This document shows positions 50,933 through 59,015 of a stretch of 64,000 nt of DNA, piece by piece. The stretch lies in contig NZ_JAHLPM010000004.1 of assembly GCF_018917865.1 (NCBI RefSeq), positions 1 to 64,000 on the forward strand, in the 5' to 3' direction. The notes under the pieces are model-generated. The model saw nothing but the letters and a program-made list of their open reading frames with translations, made no database searches and was not told where the DNA came from. The DNA is from Tissierella simiarum. Lineage in GTDB: Bacteria > Bacillota > Clostridia > Tissierellales > Tissierellaceae. How positions within the stretch are numbered: position 1 is the stretch's first letter; each line of letters begins with the position of its first letter. The position numbers were made by a program, and so were the translations under genes.

Positions 50933-51169
50933 GTGATTAAACAAATGTTAATTGATTTATTACAATCTGTAAATAACAATAGAGGAAAATTTTTAGGATC
51001 TTTCCTCGGATTTCTAATTGCCATATTAGTTCTTACTATTGGTTTTTTTAAAACCTTGTTTATTGTTATATGCACTAGTTTAGGATATGTTTTAGGAAGC
51101 AAGTCTGATAATAAAATAAATTTAAAAGAATTATTAGAAAGAATACTTCCTCCAGGTAGAATCAATTAA
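50933..51169 (+). CDS. DUF2273 membrane protein
   Basis: 78 residues. GTG 50933 is used since GAGGTG just before it is the ribosome site. Two hydrophobic parts (FLGSFLGFLIAILVLTIGFF and LFIVICTSLGYVLGS) match DUF2273, small proteins nearly always found beside Asp23/AmaP. Function unknown, likely part of the same membrane complex. Confidence 0.85.
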   Translation: MIKQMLIDLLQSVNNNRGKFLGSFLGFLIAILVLTIGFFKTLFIVICTSLGYVLGSKSDNKINLKELLERILPPGRIN

Positions 51170-51212
51170 TATGGGATATAATAAAGATATAATTCTTTAA
51201 GGAGGATAAATA

Positions 51213-51620
51213 ATGGGAAGAAAACAAGCGAGAGAAGGTACTATGAAGTTATTATATCAAATGGAGGTAAATGAAGATTATTCTGATGACAATATGAGAG
51301 TTTTCTTTCAAAACTTTTTATATGATGAAAGTGAAAAAGAATATATAGAAGATGCAGTATTAACTATAAAAAATAATTTAGAAGAAATTGATAATAATAT
51401 GATATCCCATTTGCAAGGATGGAGTATAAATAGGTTGGCTAAAGTAGATTTAGCAGTATTACGTATAGCTATATATGAAATTCTTTATAGAAAGGATATT
51501 CCTATAGAGGTATCTATAAATGAAGCAATAGAAATTGTTAAAAAATATAGTACAGAAGAATCTTTTAAATTCATTAATGGAGTCTTAGGTGGATTTGTCA
51601 GATCCAGAGATATAAAATGA
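51213..51620 (+). CDS. nusB: Transcription antitermination factor NusB
   Basis: 135 residues, all-helical. It starts MGRKQAREGTMKLLYQMEVN and includes WSINRLAKVDLAVLRIAIYEIL and EAIEIVKKYSTEESFKFINGVLG, hallmarks of NusB, which binds boxA RNA with NusE for rRNA antitermination. Ribosome site AAGGAGG. Overlaps the start of the next gene by four bases. Confidence 0.95.
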   Translation: MGRKQAREGTMKLLYQMEVNEDYSDDNMRVFFQNFLYDESEKEYIEDAVLTIKNNLEEIDNNMISHLQGWSINRLAKVDLAVLRIAIYEILYRKDIPIEVSINEAIEIVKKYSTEESFKFINGVLGGFVRSRDIK

Positions 51621-52585
51621 AGAAATATTATTTAGGTATAGACACAAGTGCATATACTACGTCTATTAGCCTTATAGATGAAGATAATAACATAATTAAG
51701 GATTTACGAAAGACTCTTGAAGTCAAAGAGAACCAAAAAGGGCTAAGGCAACAAGATGCAGTTTTTCAACATATAAATAATTTTCCTATTTTAGGAAAAG
51801 AATTATTTAAAGATATAGATGTAACAGAAATAAATACTATTTCTGTTAGTACAAAACCTAGAAATATTTCTAAATCTTATATGCCTGTTTTTGTAGTTGG
51901 AAAAGGACAGGCTCTTATACTTTCTCAGGCTTTAAATACTGAATATAAAGAATTTAGTCATCAAGAAGGTCATATAGCAGCAGGAATGCTAGGAAACAAA
52001 TTTAAGATTGGTGAAAAGTTCTTAAGTTTTCATATTTCTGGAGGTACTACGGAACTACTATTAGTTGAAAATAAAGAAGATAATCTTAGAATCGATTTAA
52101 TAGGTGGTTCTCTAGATATTAGTATAGGTCAATTGATTGATAGAATAGGAGTTTATTTAGGATATAGATTTCCTTGTGGTAAAAAATTAGATCAATTATC
52201 TAAAGAAGGTAATATTATAGATATTAGAGTACCTATGAGTATTAAAGATCTTACTTGGGTTAATATATCTGGATTAGAAAATTACTTTGTAAATTTAATA
52301 AAAATAGATAAATATCCTATAGAAGATATTATTCTAACGATTTTTCACACTATATCTATTATTGTCGAAAACCTAATTATAAATAGTTTAGATCATTTAA
52401 GGGTAGAGAGAATACTTATTACTGGTGGAGTTTCTTCAAACTCTTACATAAGAAATTGTATTTCATCTAAACTTGATAAAAAAGGTATTGAGACTATTTT
52501 TCCTCCTAAAAACTTATGTACGGATAATGGGGTAGGAGTAGCATATTTAGGTAAAATAAAAAAAATTTCTATTGAAGCATTTTAA
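51617..52585 (+). CDS. TsaD/Kae1-like M22-family paralogue
   Basis: 322 residues of the ASKHA fold: YYLGIDTSAYTTSISLID, FSHQEGHIAAG with the His pair of TsaD-type metal binding, FHISGGTTELLLVE, and late ITGGVSSNSYIRNCI plus CTDNGVGVAYLG. True TsaD (t6A synthesis) has stronger HHLEGH and longer length; this clostridial paralogue is regularly found between nusB and xseA. Its substrate is unknown. The ATGA overlap with nusB implies coupling. Confidence 0.75.
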   Translation: MKKYYLGIDTSAYTTSISLIDEDNNIIKDLRKTLEVKENQKGLRQQDAVFQHINNFPILGKELFKDIDVTEINTISVSTKPRNISKSYMPVFVVGKGQALILSQALNTEYKEFSHQEGHIAAGMLGNKFKIGEKFLSFHISGGTTELLLVENKEDNLRIDLIGGSLDISIGQLIDRIGVYLGYRFPCGKKLDQLSKEGNIIDIRVPMSIKDLTWVNISGLENYFVNLIKIDKYPIEDIILTIFHTISIIVENLIINSLDHLRVERILITGGVSSNSYIRNCISSKLDKKGIETIFPPKNLCTDNGVGVAYLGKIKKISIEAF

Positions 52586-52633
52586 ATTAAATTCTTATTT
52601 GTTATAAAAAATGGAACATTGTGGAGGGGTTAT

Positions 52634-53845
52634 ATGAGCATAAAGCCTCTAAAGGTTAGTGAAGTAAATAGTTATATAAAAAGAGTGTTTTTGAGTGATT
52701 TAATTTTATCTAATATTAGTGTAGAGGGAGAAATTTCTAACTTTAAACATCATTACAGTGGTCATATGTATTTTTCTTTGAAAGACCATAAGGGAAAAAT
52801 AAGATGCGTGATGTTTAAGGGAGATAATGAACTGATTAATTTTAAATTGAAAGATGGAATGAAGGTAGTAGTTACAGGATACATATCTATTTATGAAAAA
52901 GAAGGAGATTATCAGCTTTATGTAAGAACAATTGAAGAAAGTGGAGTTGGAGATTTATATAAAGCTTTTGAAGAATTAAAGAGAAAATTGGAGTTGGAAG
53001 GATTATTTCATAAAGATAACAAAAAAGAGATACCTTTTATGCCAAATAAAATAGGAATTGTAACTTCTTCAACGGGAGCAGCCATAAGAGATATTATAAC
53101 TATAATTAAAAGACGCTTTTCCTCTTGTGAGCTTTTAATTTATCCCACATTAGTTCAAGGATCTCAGGCTCCTACAGAGATATGCAGGGGTCTGGCATAT
53201 TTAGATAGTAGAGAAGACATTGATCTTATAATTACTGGCAGAGGAGGAGGGTCTATTGAAGAACTTTATGCTTTTAATGATGAGGAAGTTGCAAGAACAA
53301 TATATAATTTGAAAACTCCAGTTATATCTGCTATTGGTCATGAGACGGATTTTACTATAGCAGATTTTGTAGCAGATTTAAGGGCAGCAACTCCTTCTGC
53401 TGCAGCAGAATTAGCAGTACCTGAACAAAGTTTTTTATTAGATGTGTTAAATAGTAAATATAATAGGCTTTTAAAAATATATTATCAGTGGAAAAAAAGC
53501 TGGGACTCCCAATTAAAATATTTAAATACAAGTTTAATTTATTATAATCCAATAAACCAATTAAGAGATAAGAAACAGGAATTAGATGGATTATTTAAAG
53601 ACCTAAGTTATATAATAGAAAGAAAAATCAATGATGAAGAGAATAAATTAGCTGCTTTTAATCAGAAACTAATACTATTAAACCCTAACTCCTCTTTAGA
53701 TAGGGGCTATGGTGTTTTAACTGATGGAAAAGGAAATTTAATTAAGTCTATTAAAGAAGTAAACTTAAATGAAGAATTAAAGATTTTGATTAAAGATGGT
53801 ATTATTAAAGCTAAAGTTGTTAATATTGAAAAAGGAGGGGATTAG
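52634..53845 (+). CDS. xseA: Exodeoxyribonuclease VII large subunit
   Basis: 403 residues from ATG 52634 (ribosome site GGAGGGG lies inside the longer TTG form). An N-terminal OB fold (ISVEGEISNFKHHYSGHMYFSLKD) is followed by the catalytic domain (IGIVTSSTGAAIRDIITIIKRRF, DLIITGRGGGSIEELYAFNDE, SAIGHETDFTIADFVADLRAATPSAAAEL) and a coiled coil. With XseB it degrades single-stranded DNA. Confidence 0.95.
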   Translation: MSIKPLKVSEVNSYIKRVFLSDLILSNISVEGEISNFKHHYSGHMYFSLKDHKGKIRCVMFKGDNELINFKLKDGMKVVVTGYISIYEKEGDYQLYVRTIEESGVGDLYKAFEELKRKLELEGLFHKDNKKEIPFMPNKIGIVTSSTGAAIRDIITIIKRRFSSCELLIYPTLVQGSQAPTEICRGLAYLDSREDIDLIITGRGGGSIEELYAFNDEEVARTIYNLKTPVISAIGHETDFTIADFVADLRAATPSAAAELAVPEQSFLLDVLNSKYNRLLKIYYQWKKSWDSQLKYLNTSLIYYNPINQLRDKKQELDGLFKDLSYIIERKINDEENKLAAFNQKLILLNPNSSLDRGYGVLTDGKGNLIKSIKEVNLNEELKILIKDGIIKAKVVNIEKGGD

Positions 53846-54079
53846 GTGGATTTGAATAATTTATCTTATGAAAAAGCCATATTACAGCTTGAAAATATAC
53901 TAGAAGAACTTGAAGGAGATAGCCTTACCCTTGATAAATCCTTGGAGAAATTTAAAGAGGGTACAGAGTTATACAAATATTGTCTTCAACTATTAAATAA
54001 AGCTGAGGGTGAAATAAAAATATTACTAAAGGATGATGAAGGAAGTTTATCAGAGGTAGATTTCCAAATGGAGGATTAG
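53846..54079 (+). CDS. xseB: Exodeoxyribonuclease VII small subunit
   Basis: 77 residues, GTG start immediately after the xseA stop. It has YEKAILQLENILEELEGDSLTLDKSLEKFKEG in two short helices, the standard XseB fold. The acidic tail is normal. Several copies bind each XseA. Confidence 0.93.
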   Translation: MDLNNLSYEKAILQLENILEELEGDSLTLDKSLEKFKEGTELYKYCLQLLNKAEGEIKILLKDDEGSLSEVDFQMED

Positions 54080-54082
54080 TCT

Positions 54083-54952
54083 ATGATCTTTAAAGATGAG
54101 TTAGAAAGAGTTGGAAAGATAATTGATTTAGAATTAGAAAAAGTATTGAAGTGTAAAACCGGGTATCAAGAAAGGATTTTTGAATCTATTAATTATAGTT
54201 TGTTTACTGGCGGTAAAAGATTAAGACCCATAATGGCTCTTAAAAGCTGCGAAATGTTTACAAGTGATTTTAAAGCTGCCATACCTTTTGCCTTAGCAAT
54301 TGAGATGATCCATACTTATTCTTTAATCCATGATGATTTACCATCGATGGATAATGATGATTTTAGGAGGGGTAAACCTACAAATCATAAAATATTTGGT
54401 GAGGCTATGGCAATTCTTTCTGGTGATGGATTACTAAATTTAGCTTTTGAAATTATGTTGGATTATGCAGTTAATGATTCTAAAAAAATAGAAGATTATG
54501 ATAAATATTTGAAAGCCATTCATGAAATCAGTAAGTATTCTGGGATATATGGAATGATTGGCGGTCAAGTAGTAGATTTATTGTCTAATTATGAGACTAT
54601 GGACAAAGATAAACTATTATTTATGTATAAAACTAAGACAGCTGCTTTAATACAGAGTGCTCTTGTTTCTGGTGCTATTGTGGGAAATGCTAGTAAAACC
54701 GAAGTAGAAATAATGAGAGAATATGGTTTTTATTTAGGTTTAGCATATCAAATTAGAGATGATATATTAGATATGGAACATGATAGTGAAATAAACAAAT
54801 TAACTTATTTGGCCTATTATGATAAAGAAAAAGCAGAACAGGAAATAAGTGTATTAAGCAATAAAGCTATAGCTATTCTAAATGAATTAGAAGATAGAGA
54901 TACTAGTTTCTTTAAATCATTGACAGAAGCGTTAGTTAGCCGTAAAAAATAA
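54083..54952 (+). CDS. ispA: Geranyl/farnesyl diphosphate synthase
   Basis: 289 residues, a short-chain trans-prenyltransferase. The first Asp-rich motif is in IHDDLPSMDNDDFRRG and the second in YQIRDDILDMEHD; GGKRLRP and MIGGQVVDL are also present. It makes C10-C15 isoprenyl diphosphates. Ribosome site GGAGG in the end of xseB. ispA is a usual upstream neighbour of OLE RNA. Confidence 0.95.
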   Translation: MIFKDELERVGKIIDLELEKVLKCKTGYQERIFESINYSLFTGGKRLRPIMALKSCEMFTSDFKAAIPFALAIEMIHTYSLIHDDLPSMDNDDFRRGKPTNHKIFGEAMAILSGDGLLNLAFEIMLDYAVNDSKKIEDYDKYLKAIHEISKYSGIYGMIGGQVVDLLSNYETMDKDKLLFMYKTKTAALIQSALVSGAIVGNASKTEVEIMREYGFYLGLAYQIRDDILDMEHDSEINKLTYLAYYDKEKAEQEISVLSNKAIAILNELEDRDTSFFKSLTEALVSRKK

Positions 54953-54963
54953 AAGTGATATAA

Positions 54964-54992
54964 TTGAAATAAGTAAAATTTTATGTTATAAT
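54964..54992 (+). promoter_or_regulatory. Sigma-A promoter of the OLE RNA
   Basis: TTGAAA (54964-54969), 17 bases, then TATAAT (54987-54992), preceded by TGT as extended -10. It is the best-matching promoter in the window and lies 12 bases past the ispA stop. Transcription would begin near 54999. Confidence 0.8.
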
Positions 54993-54998
54993 TAGCTT

Positions 54999-55612
54999 AG
55001 CTTGGAGTGGTACAGTATTCTAGTCAGCACAACTATTCCCGAGGGCGGGGCTAAAAATCCGTCGAAGGGCATATCGATGAAGTTCCTTGTTTCGGCTTGC
55101 GACGCCCAGTCGTGGGCTGTTGCTGGGAGTAAGAAAGATGGGGCGATCTGCAATGGCATGCAGGCGTTGACCCTACTTTCGTGGAGACGTATAATACTAA
55201 TGTAGTAAAAGTATTATATGATAAACCTGCAAGGTATTGGATACCAATTGCAGAGTAGCCTGCCTTGAGTGAAACATGCGGATGATAAGTTCAACTTTTC
55301 TTGTGTAAGGGCCCGAAATAAGAGAAGTTTTGTTATCGAAACATGTTTTGCAAAAGAGGCTAAGGAATAGACTGGTTGTAGAGGAAAACTCCTAGACTGT
55401 TCATTAATTGAGGTAATTTGAGGATTACAGTGCGGACTAAGTGGCAATCCAGTTCTACTTTTGGCGACAAGGTAGTGATAGAATGAAAGGGAAACCGCTG
55501 TTATGGCGACAAACAGTTTCTATCAGGGAAATCCTGCTGGACCTAAAGCCGTAAGATTTACTCAATTTACTGCCACTCAATGAGCTGATAGCTTATAAGC
55601 TATCAGCTTTTA
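54999..55612 (+). ncRNA. OLE RNA (ornate large extremophilic RNA)
   Basis: About 610 bases without a convincing gene and much richer in G and C than the neighbours. It begins with GGAGTGGTACAGTATTC-type sequence, has CCCGAGGGCGGGG and CGTCGAAGGGCATATCG near the 5' end, and TTATGGCGACAAACAG and TCAGGGAAATCCTGCTGG near the 3' end. Length, position after ispA, and the adjacent OapA gene are exactly those of OLE RNA, a membrane-associated ribonucleoprotein RNA linked to tolerance of cold, alcohols and Mg2+ stress. A self-complementary hairpin at 55583-55608 plus TTTTAT ends it. Two short open frames inside are chance. Confidence 0.93.
55583..55612 (+). terminator. OLE RNA terminator
   Basis: AGCTGATAGCTTATAAGCTATCAGCT spans 55583-55608 as a near-perfect palindrome (12-bp arms: AGCTGATAGCTT and AAGCTATCAGCT), followed by TTTAT. 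Some readthrough into oapA is possible. Confidence 0.75.
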
Positions 55613-55692
55613 TAATATAAAAAAGTAAGATGTTTTAGGGTAAATTATTTTAAAATACATTATAATATTCTATTTGGAGGTAATATAAGTAA

Positions 55693-56298
55693 ATGGGAAA
55701 GAAGGAAGAAGAAAGTTTTTCCGAAAAATATAATTTAAGATGGGTTTCATTAATAAGCCTATGGACCTTTATTATGGCCATAGTTTTTAGTGTTATTACA
55801 GAAAATTTAGTGGAAAATTTAGACATTTTGATGGCATTTATAATATTGATACTAATTATTTTTGTTGGAATTATATTTGATATTATTGGAATTGCAGTTA
55901 CTGCTTCTGAAGAAAAGCCTTTCCATGCTATGGCAGCGAATAAGGTAGAAGAGGCTAAATATGCAATAAAATTAGTGAGGAATGCAGGACAGGTATCAAA
56001 TTTTTGTAATGATGTAATTGGCGATATTAGTGGAATAATTAGTGGAGCTGTAGGTACTACTCTAATCTATAAATTGATAAATACTTATAACTTTCAAAAT
56101 GGGACTATTTTAAGTATTATTATAACTTCATTAATAGCCTCTTTTACTGTTGGTGGAAAAGCCTTTGGAAAATCTATAGCTATGTTGAATTATGAAAAGA
56201 TTATATTTCAGATAGCTAGAGTATTTAATTTTATTGAAAAGAATTTTGGTATAGACATTTTCCCTAATAAAAAGAAACAAAATAAAGTTAATAAATAA
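55693..56298 (+). CDS. oapA: OLE-associated protein A (OapA)
   Basis: 201 residues, the membrane partner of OLE RNA. It has three or four membrane segments (WVSLISLWTFIMAIVFSVI, ILILIIFVGIIFDIIGIAV, and one near IISGAVGTTLIYKL) and the conserved TASEEKPFHAMAANKVEEAKYAIKLVRNAGQVSNFCNDVIGDISG region, split here only for reference. In Bacillus halodurans a dimer of OapA binds OLE RNA at the membrane. It follows the RNA by 80 bases. Ribosome site TTGGAGG. Confidence 0.92.
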   Translation: MGKKEEESFSEKYNLRWVSLISLWTFIMAIVFSVITENLVENLDILMAFIILILIIFVGIIFDIIGIAVTASEEKPFHAMAANKVEEAKYAIKLVRNAGQVSNFCNDVIGDISGIISGAVGTTLIYKLINTYNFQNGTILSIIITSLIASFTVGGKAFGKSIAMLNYEKIIFQIARVFNFIEKNFGIDIFPNKKKQNKVNK

Positions 56299-56313
56299 TA
56301 TAGGAGAGATGGT

Positions 56314-57120
56314 ATGGTAAAAAAGAGAGCAGATATATTATTGTTTGAAAAAGGATTGGTTGAATCTAGGGAAAAGGGAAGACGAGTCATAATGGAAGGA
56401 TCTGTTTTTATAGGTGATAAAAGGATAGATAAACCTGGAGAGAAATTGGAAGAGGACAGTGAATTAATAATAAGGGACAATCCTAATATATTTGTTAGCC
56501 GTGGAGGATTAAAGTTAGAGAAAGCTATAGAAGTTTTTCATATTGTTTTAAAAGATAAAATAGCTATGGATATTGGAGCTTCAACAGGGGGATTTACAGA
56601 TTGTATGCTTAGAAATGGGGCTACAAAGGTGTTTGCTGTAGATGTAGGATATGGGCAATTGGATTGGAAACTAAGGACTGATAATCGAGTTGTAGTAATG
56701 GAGCGAACCAATATTAGAAATGTTACAAGAGGAGACATTAAAGAACCAATTGACTTTGTTTCTATTGATGTATCTTTTATATCCTTAAAATTGGTTTTAC
56801 CCATAGCTAAAAATCTTTTACAAAAAGATGGAGAAATTATTGCTTTAATAAAGCCGCAGTTTGAGGCAGGTAGGGAGAAAGTTGGGAAAAAAGGTATTGT
56901 TAGAGATAAAAATACTCATTATGAAGTAATAAAAAATGTAGTTGAGTTTTGTGAAAATTTAGGGTTAGGGCCTTTAAATTTAACCTACTCTCCTATAACG
57001 GGTACTACAGGAAATATTGAATTTTTAATTCATTTAAAAAATAATGAAATTAATAATGTTCAGAATGACACTATATTAGAAATAATTGAGGAGGCACATA
57101 ATACTCTTGGCAAAATTTAA
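56314..57120 (+). CDS. tlyA: TlyA-family rRNA 2'-O-methyltransferase
   Basis: 268 residues: an N-terminal S4 RNA-binding domain (KKRADILLFEKGLVESREKG...) and a FtsJ-like SAM domain (AMDIGASTGGFTDCMLRNGATKVFAVDVGYGQLDWKL split over both motif I and II; FVSIDVSFISLKLVLP; ALIKPQFEAGREKV). Length and the lysine-aspartate-lysine features fit TlyA, which methylates 16S and/or 23S rRNA. 15 bases after oapA. The common neighbours nadK and argR, usually between tlyA and recN in clostridia, are absent. Confidence 0.92.
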   Translation: MVKKRADILLFEKGLVESREKGRRVIMEGSVFIGDKRIDKPGEKLEEDSELIIRDNPNIFVSRGGLKLEKAIEVFHIVLKDKIAMDIGASTGGFTDCMLRNGATKVFAVDVGYGQLDWKLRTDNRVVVMERTNIRNVTRGDIKEPIDFVSIDVSFISLKLVLPIAKNLLQKDGEIIALIKPQFEAGREKVGKKGIVRDKNTHYEVIKNVVEFCENLGLGPLNLTYSPITGTTGNIEFLIHLKNNEINNVQNDTILEIIEEAHNTLGKI

Positions 57121-57147
57121 ATACTCAATTAACTTGGGGGTTATAAT

Positions 57148-58848
57148 ATGCTTGTTGGGTTAAATATAAGTAATTTTGCAATTATAGAGAATTTAAAAGT
57201 TAATTTTACAAAAGGACTTAATGTTTTAACTGGAGAAACAGGGTCTGGTAAATCTATAATTATTGAAGCTATAGGAATTATCCTTGGAGGTAGGAGTAGT
57301 AAAGAATTAGTGAGGACTGGTTGTCAAAAAGCAGTTTTAGAAGGAGTATTCTATTTAGAAGATTCAAGTCGAATCAAGCCATTATTGGATGAGTATGGTA
57401 TTGATTTAGCTGCTGATAATCTTCTTATTATTTCTAGAGAAGTATACTCTAATAGCCCTAGTATTTCTAGAATAAATGGTAGAACTGTAACTCTCAGTAT
57501 GTTAAACAGTATTACTACTTATTTAGTTGATATACATGGGCAACATGAACATCAGTCTTTGTTAGATACAGCCAATCATATAAAGTTGATAGATTCTTTT
57601 GGGGATACTGAGTTTGAAATTCTGAAAAAAGATATTGAAATAAAACTTAATTCTTTGATGAAAGAGAAAAAAAAATTAAAAGATTTGTCTATGAATAGCA
57701 TTGAAAGAGATCGAGAAATAGATCTTTTAAGATATCAATTAGAAGAAATAGATAATGCTAATTTAACAAATGAAGATGAAGAAGAAATAGATAATGAATA
57801 TAGAAAACTTTCTAATATTAAAGAAATAAGTTTTGGTATTAGTGAGATTATAGAAGTTATTAATAATTCAGATTATGAAAATAAAAGTATTATGGATTTA
57901 ATTAATAGAAATATATCTATAATACATAACTTGAAGAGATATGATGAATATTTAATAAGCTTTGGAAATGTTTTAGAAAATATAAGATATGAACTACAGG
58001 ATTTAAACAAAGATTTAAGACACTATTTAGATAATATTAATGTTGATGATGAAAGATTAGACTATTTATATGAAAGACTTAATACAGTAAATAAATTAAA
58101 GAAAAAATATGGTAATACAATTGCAGAAATATTAGAATACAGGGAGAGTATTTATTGTCGTTTAGAAGAATTATTAAATAATGAAAAGGAAATTGAGATT
58201 GTAAATAAAAATATTGAGGGCTTAGAGAAAGTACTTACAGACTTATCTTTTAATCTTTCTAATAAAAGGAAATACATAAGTCAAATTCTTGAAGAAAGGG
58301 TTACAGAGGAATTAAAAATATTAAATATGGAAAAAGTATTTTTTAAAGTGAATTTTGAAAAAAATCAATATTTTTCTGAAAATGGGTTTGACAAAATAGA
58401 ATTTCTAATTTCTACAAACCCTGGCGAAGAATTAAAACCTTTATCAAGAATTGTATCTGGCGGAGAAATGTCCAGAATAATGTTAGCTTTTAAAAGTATT
58501 CTAGCTTATTATGACCAAATTCCCACTTTAATATTCGATGAAATAGATACTGGCATTAGTGGAAGGACGGCTCAAATTGTTGGAGAAAAAATTAGCAGTA
58601 TATCTATAAACCATCAAATTATTTGTATTTCTCATTTACCACAGATTGCTGCTTTAGCTGATAGTCATTTTGCTATTACTAAAGATATTATTGGAGAAAA
58701 AACCAGAACTAATATCGTAAAGTTATCAAAAGAAGACAGAGTAAAAGAAATGGCTAGATTATTGGGTGGAGTAGATTTGACAGATACAACTATTAAGCAT
58801 GCTGAAGAAATGATAGAAATGTCAAAAAAAATAAAGCAGATTAATTAA
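57148..58848 (+). CDS. recN: DNA repair ATPase RecN
   Basis: 566 residues, an SMC-like protein for double-strand break repair. Walker A GETGSGKSIIIEAIG (about 30-44), long coiled coils in the middle (about 155-365), then ABC signature RIVSGGEMSRIMLA, Walker B TLIFDEIDTGISG and ISHLPQIAALAD. Full length. Ribosome site TTGGGGG. Its stop codon overlaps a terminator. Confidence 0.95.
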   Translation: MLVGLNISNFAIIENLKVNFTKGLNVLTGETGSGKSIIIEAIGIILGGRSSKELVRTGCQKAVLEGVFYLEDSSRIKPLLDEYGIDLAADNLLIISREVYSNSPSISRINGRTVTLSMLNSITTYLVDIHGQHEHQSLLDTANHIKLIDSFGDTEFEILKKDIEIKLNSLMKEKKKLKDLSMNSIERDREIDLLRYQLEEIDNANLTNEDEEEIDNEYRKLSNIKEISFGISEIIEVINNSDYENKSIMDLINRNISIIHNLKRYDEYLISFGNVLENIRYELQDLNKDLRHYLDNINVDDERLDYLYERLNTVNKLKKKYGNTIAEILEYRESIYCRLEELLNNEKEIEIVNKNIEGLEKVLTDLSFNLSNKRKYISQILEERVTEELKILNMEKVFFKVNFEKNQYFSENGFDKIEFLISTNPGEELKPLSRIVSGGEMSRIMLAFKSILAYYDQIPTLIFDEIDTGISGRTAQIVGEKISSISINHQIICISHLPQIAALADSHFAITKDIIGEKTRTNIVKLSKEDRVKEMARLLGGVDLTDTTIKHAEEMIEMSKKIKQIN

Positions 58849-58882
58849 AGCACTTTGAAAATTTTTTAAAGTGCTTTTTATT
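58847..58882 (+). terminator. Terminator at the end of recN
   Basis: AAAGCACTTT (58847-58856) pairs with AAAGTGCTTT (58868-58877), followed by TTATTTA. It ends the ispA-recN run. Confidence 0.8.
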
Positions 58883-59015
58883 TATTGGAAAAGAAATATT
58901 TACTTTACATTTTAAATATTTTTTACAGAGAATAATTAGTTATCAAAAAGGCTAAATTATATTTGCACAATACTTTTTGGAGGTGAGTGTGACAAAGGCA
59001 AAATTAGGAGAGTGA

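Noticed and set aside
55002-55447. Two open frames inside the OLE RNA (plus 55002-55205, minus 55214-55447)
   Set aside because: They have no ribosome sites and lie in conserved OLE RNA sequence; composition follows RNA structure, not codons.
54999-55612. GC-rich block as horizontally acquired island or rRNA piece
   Set aside because: The raised GC comes from the structured OLE RNA, with its normal neighbours; no rRNA motif is present.
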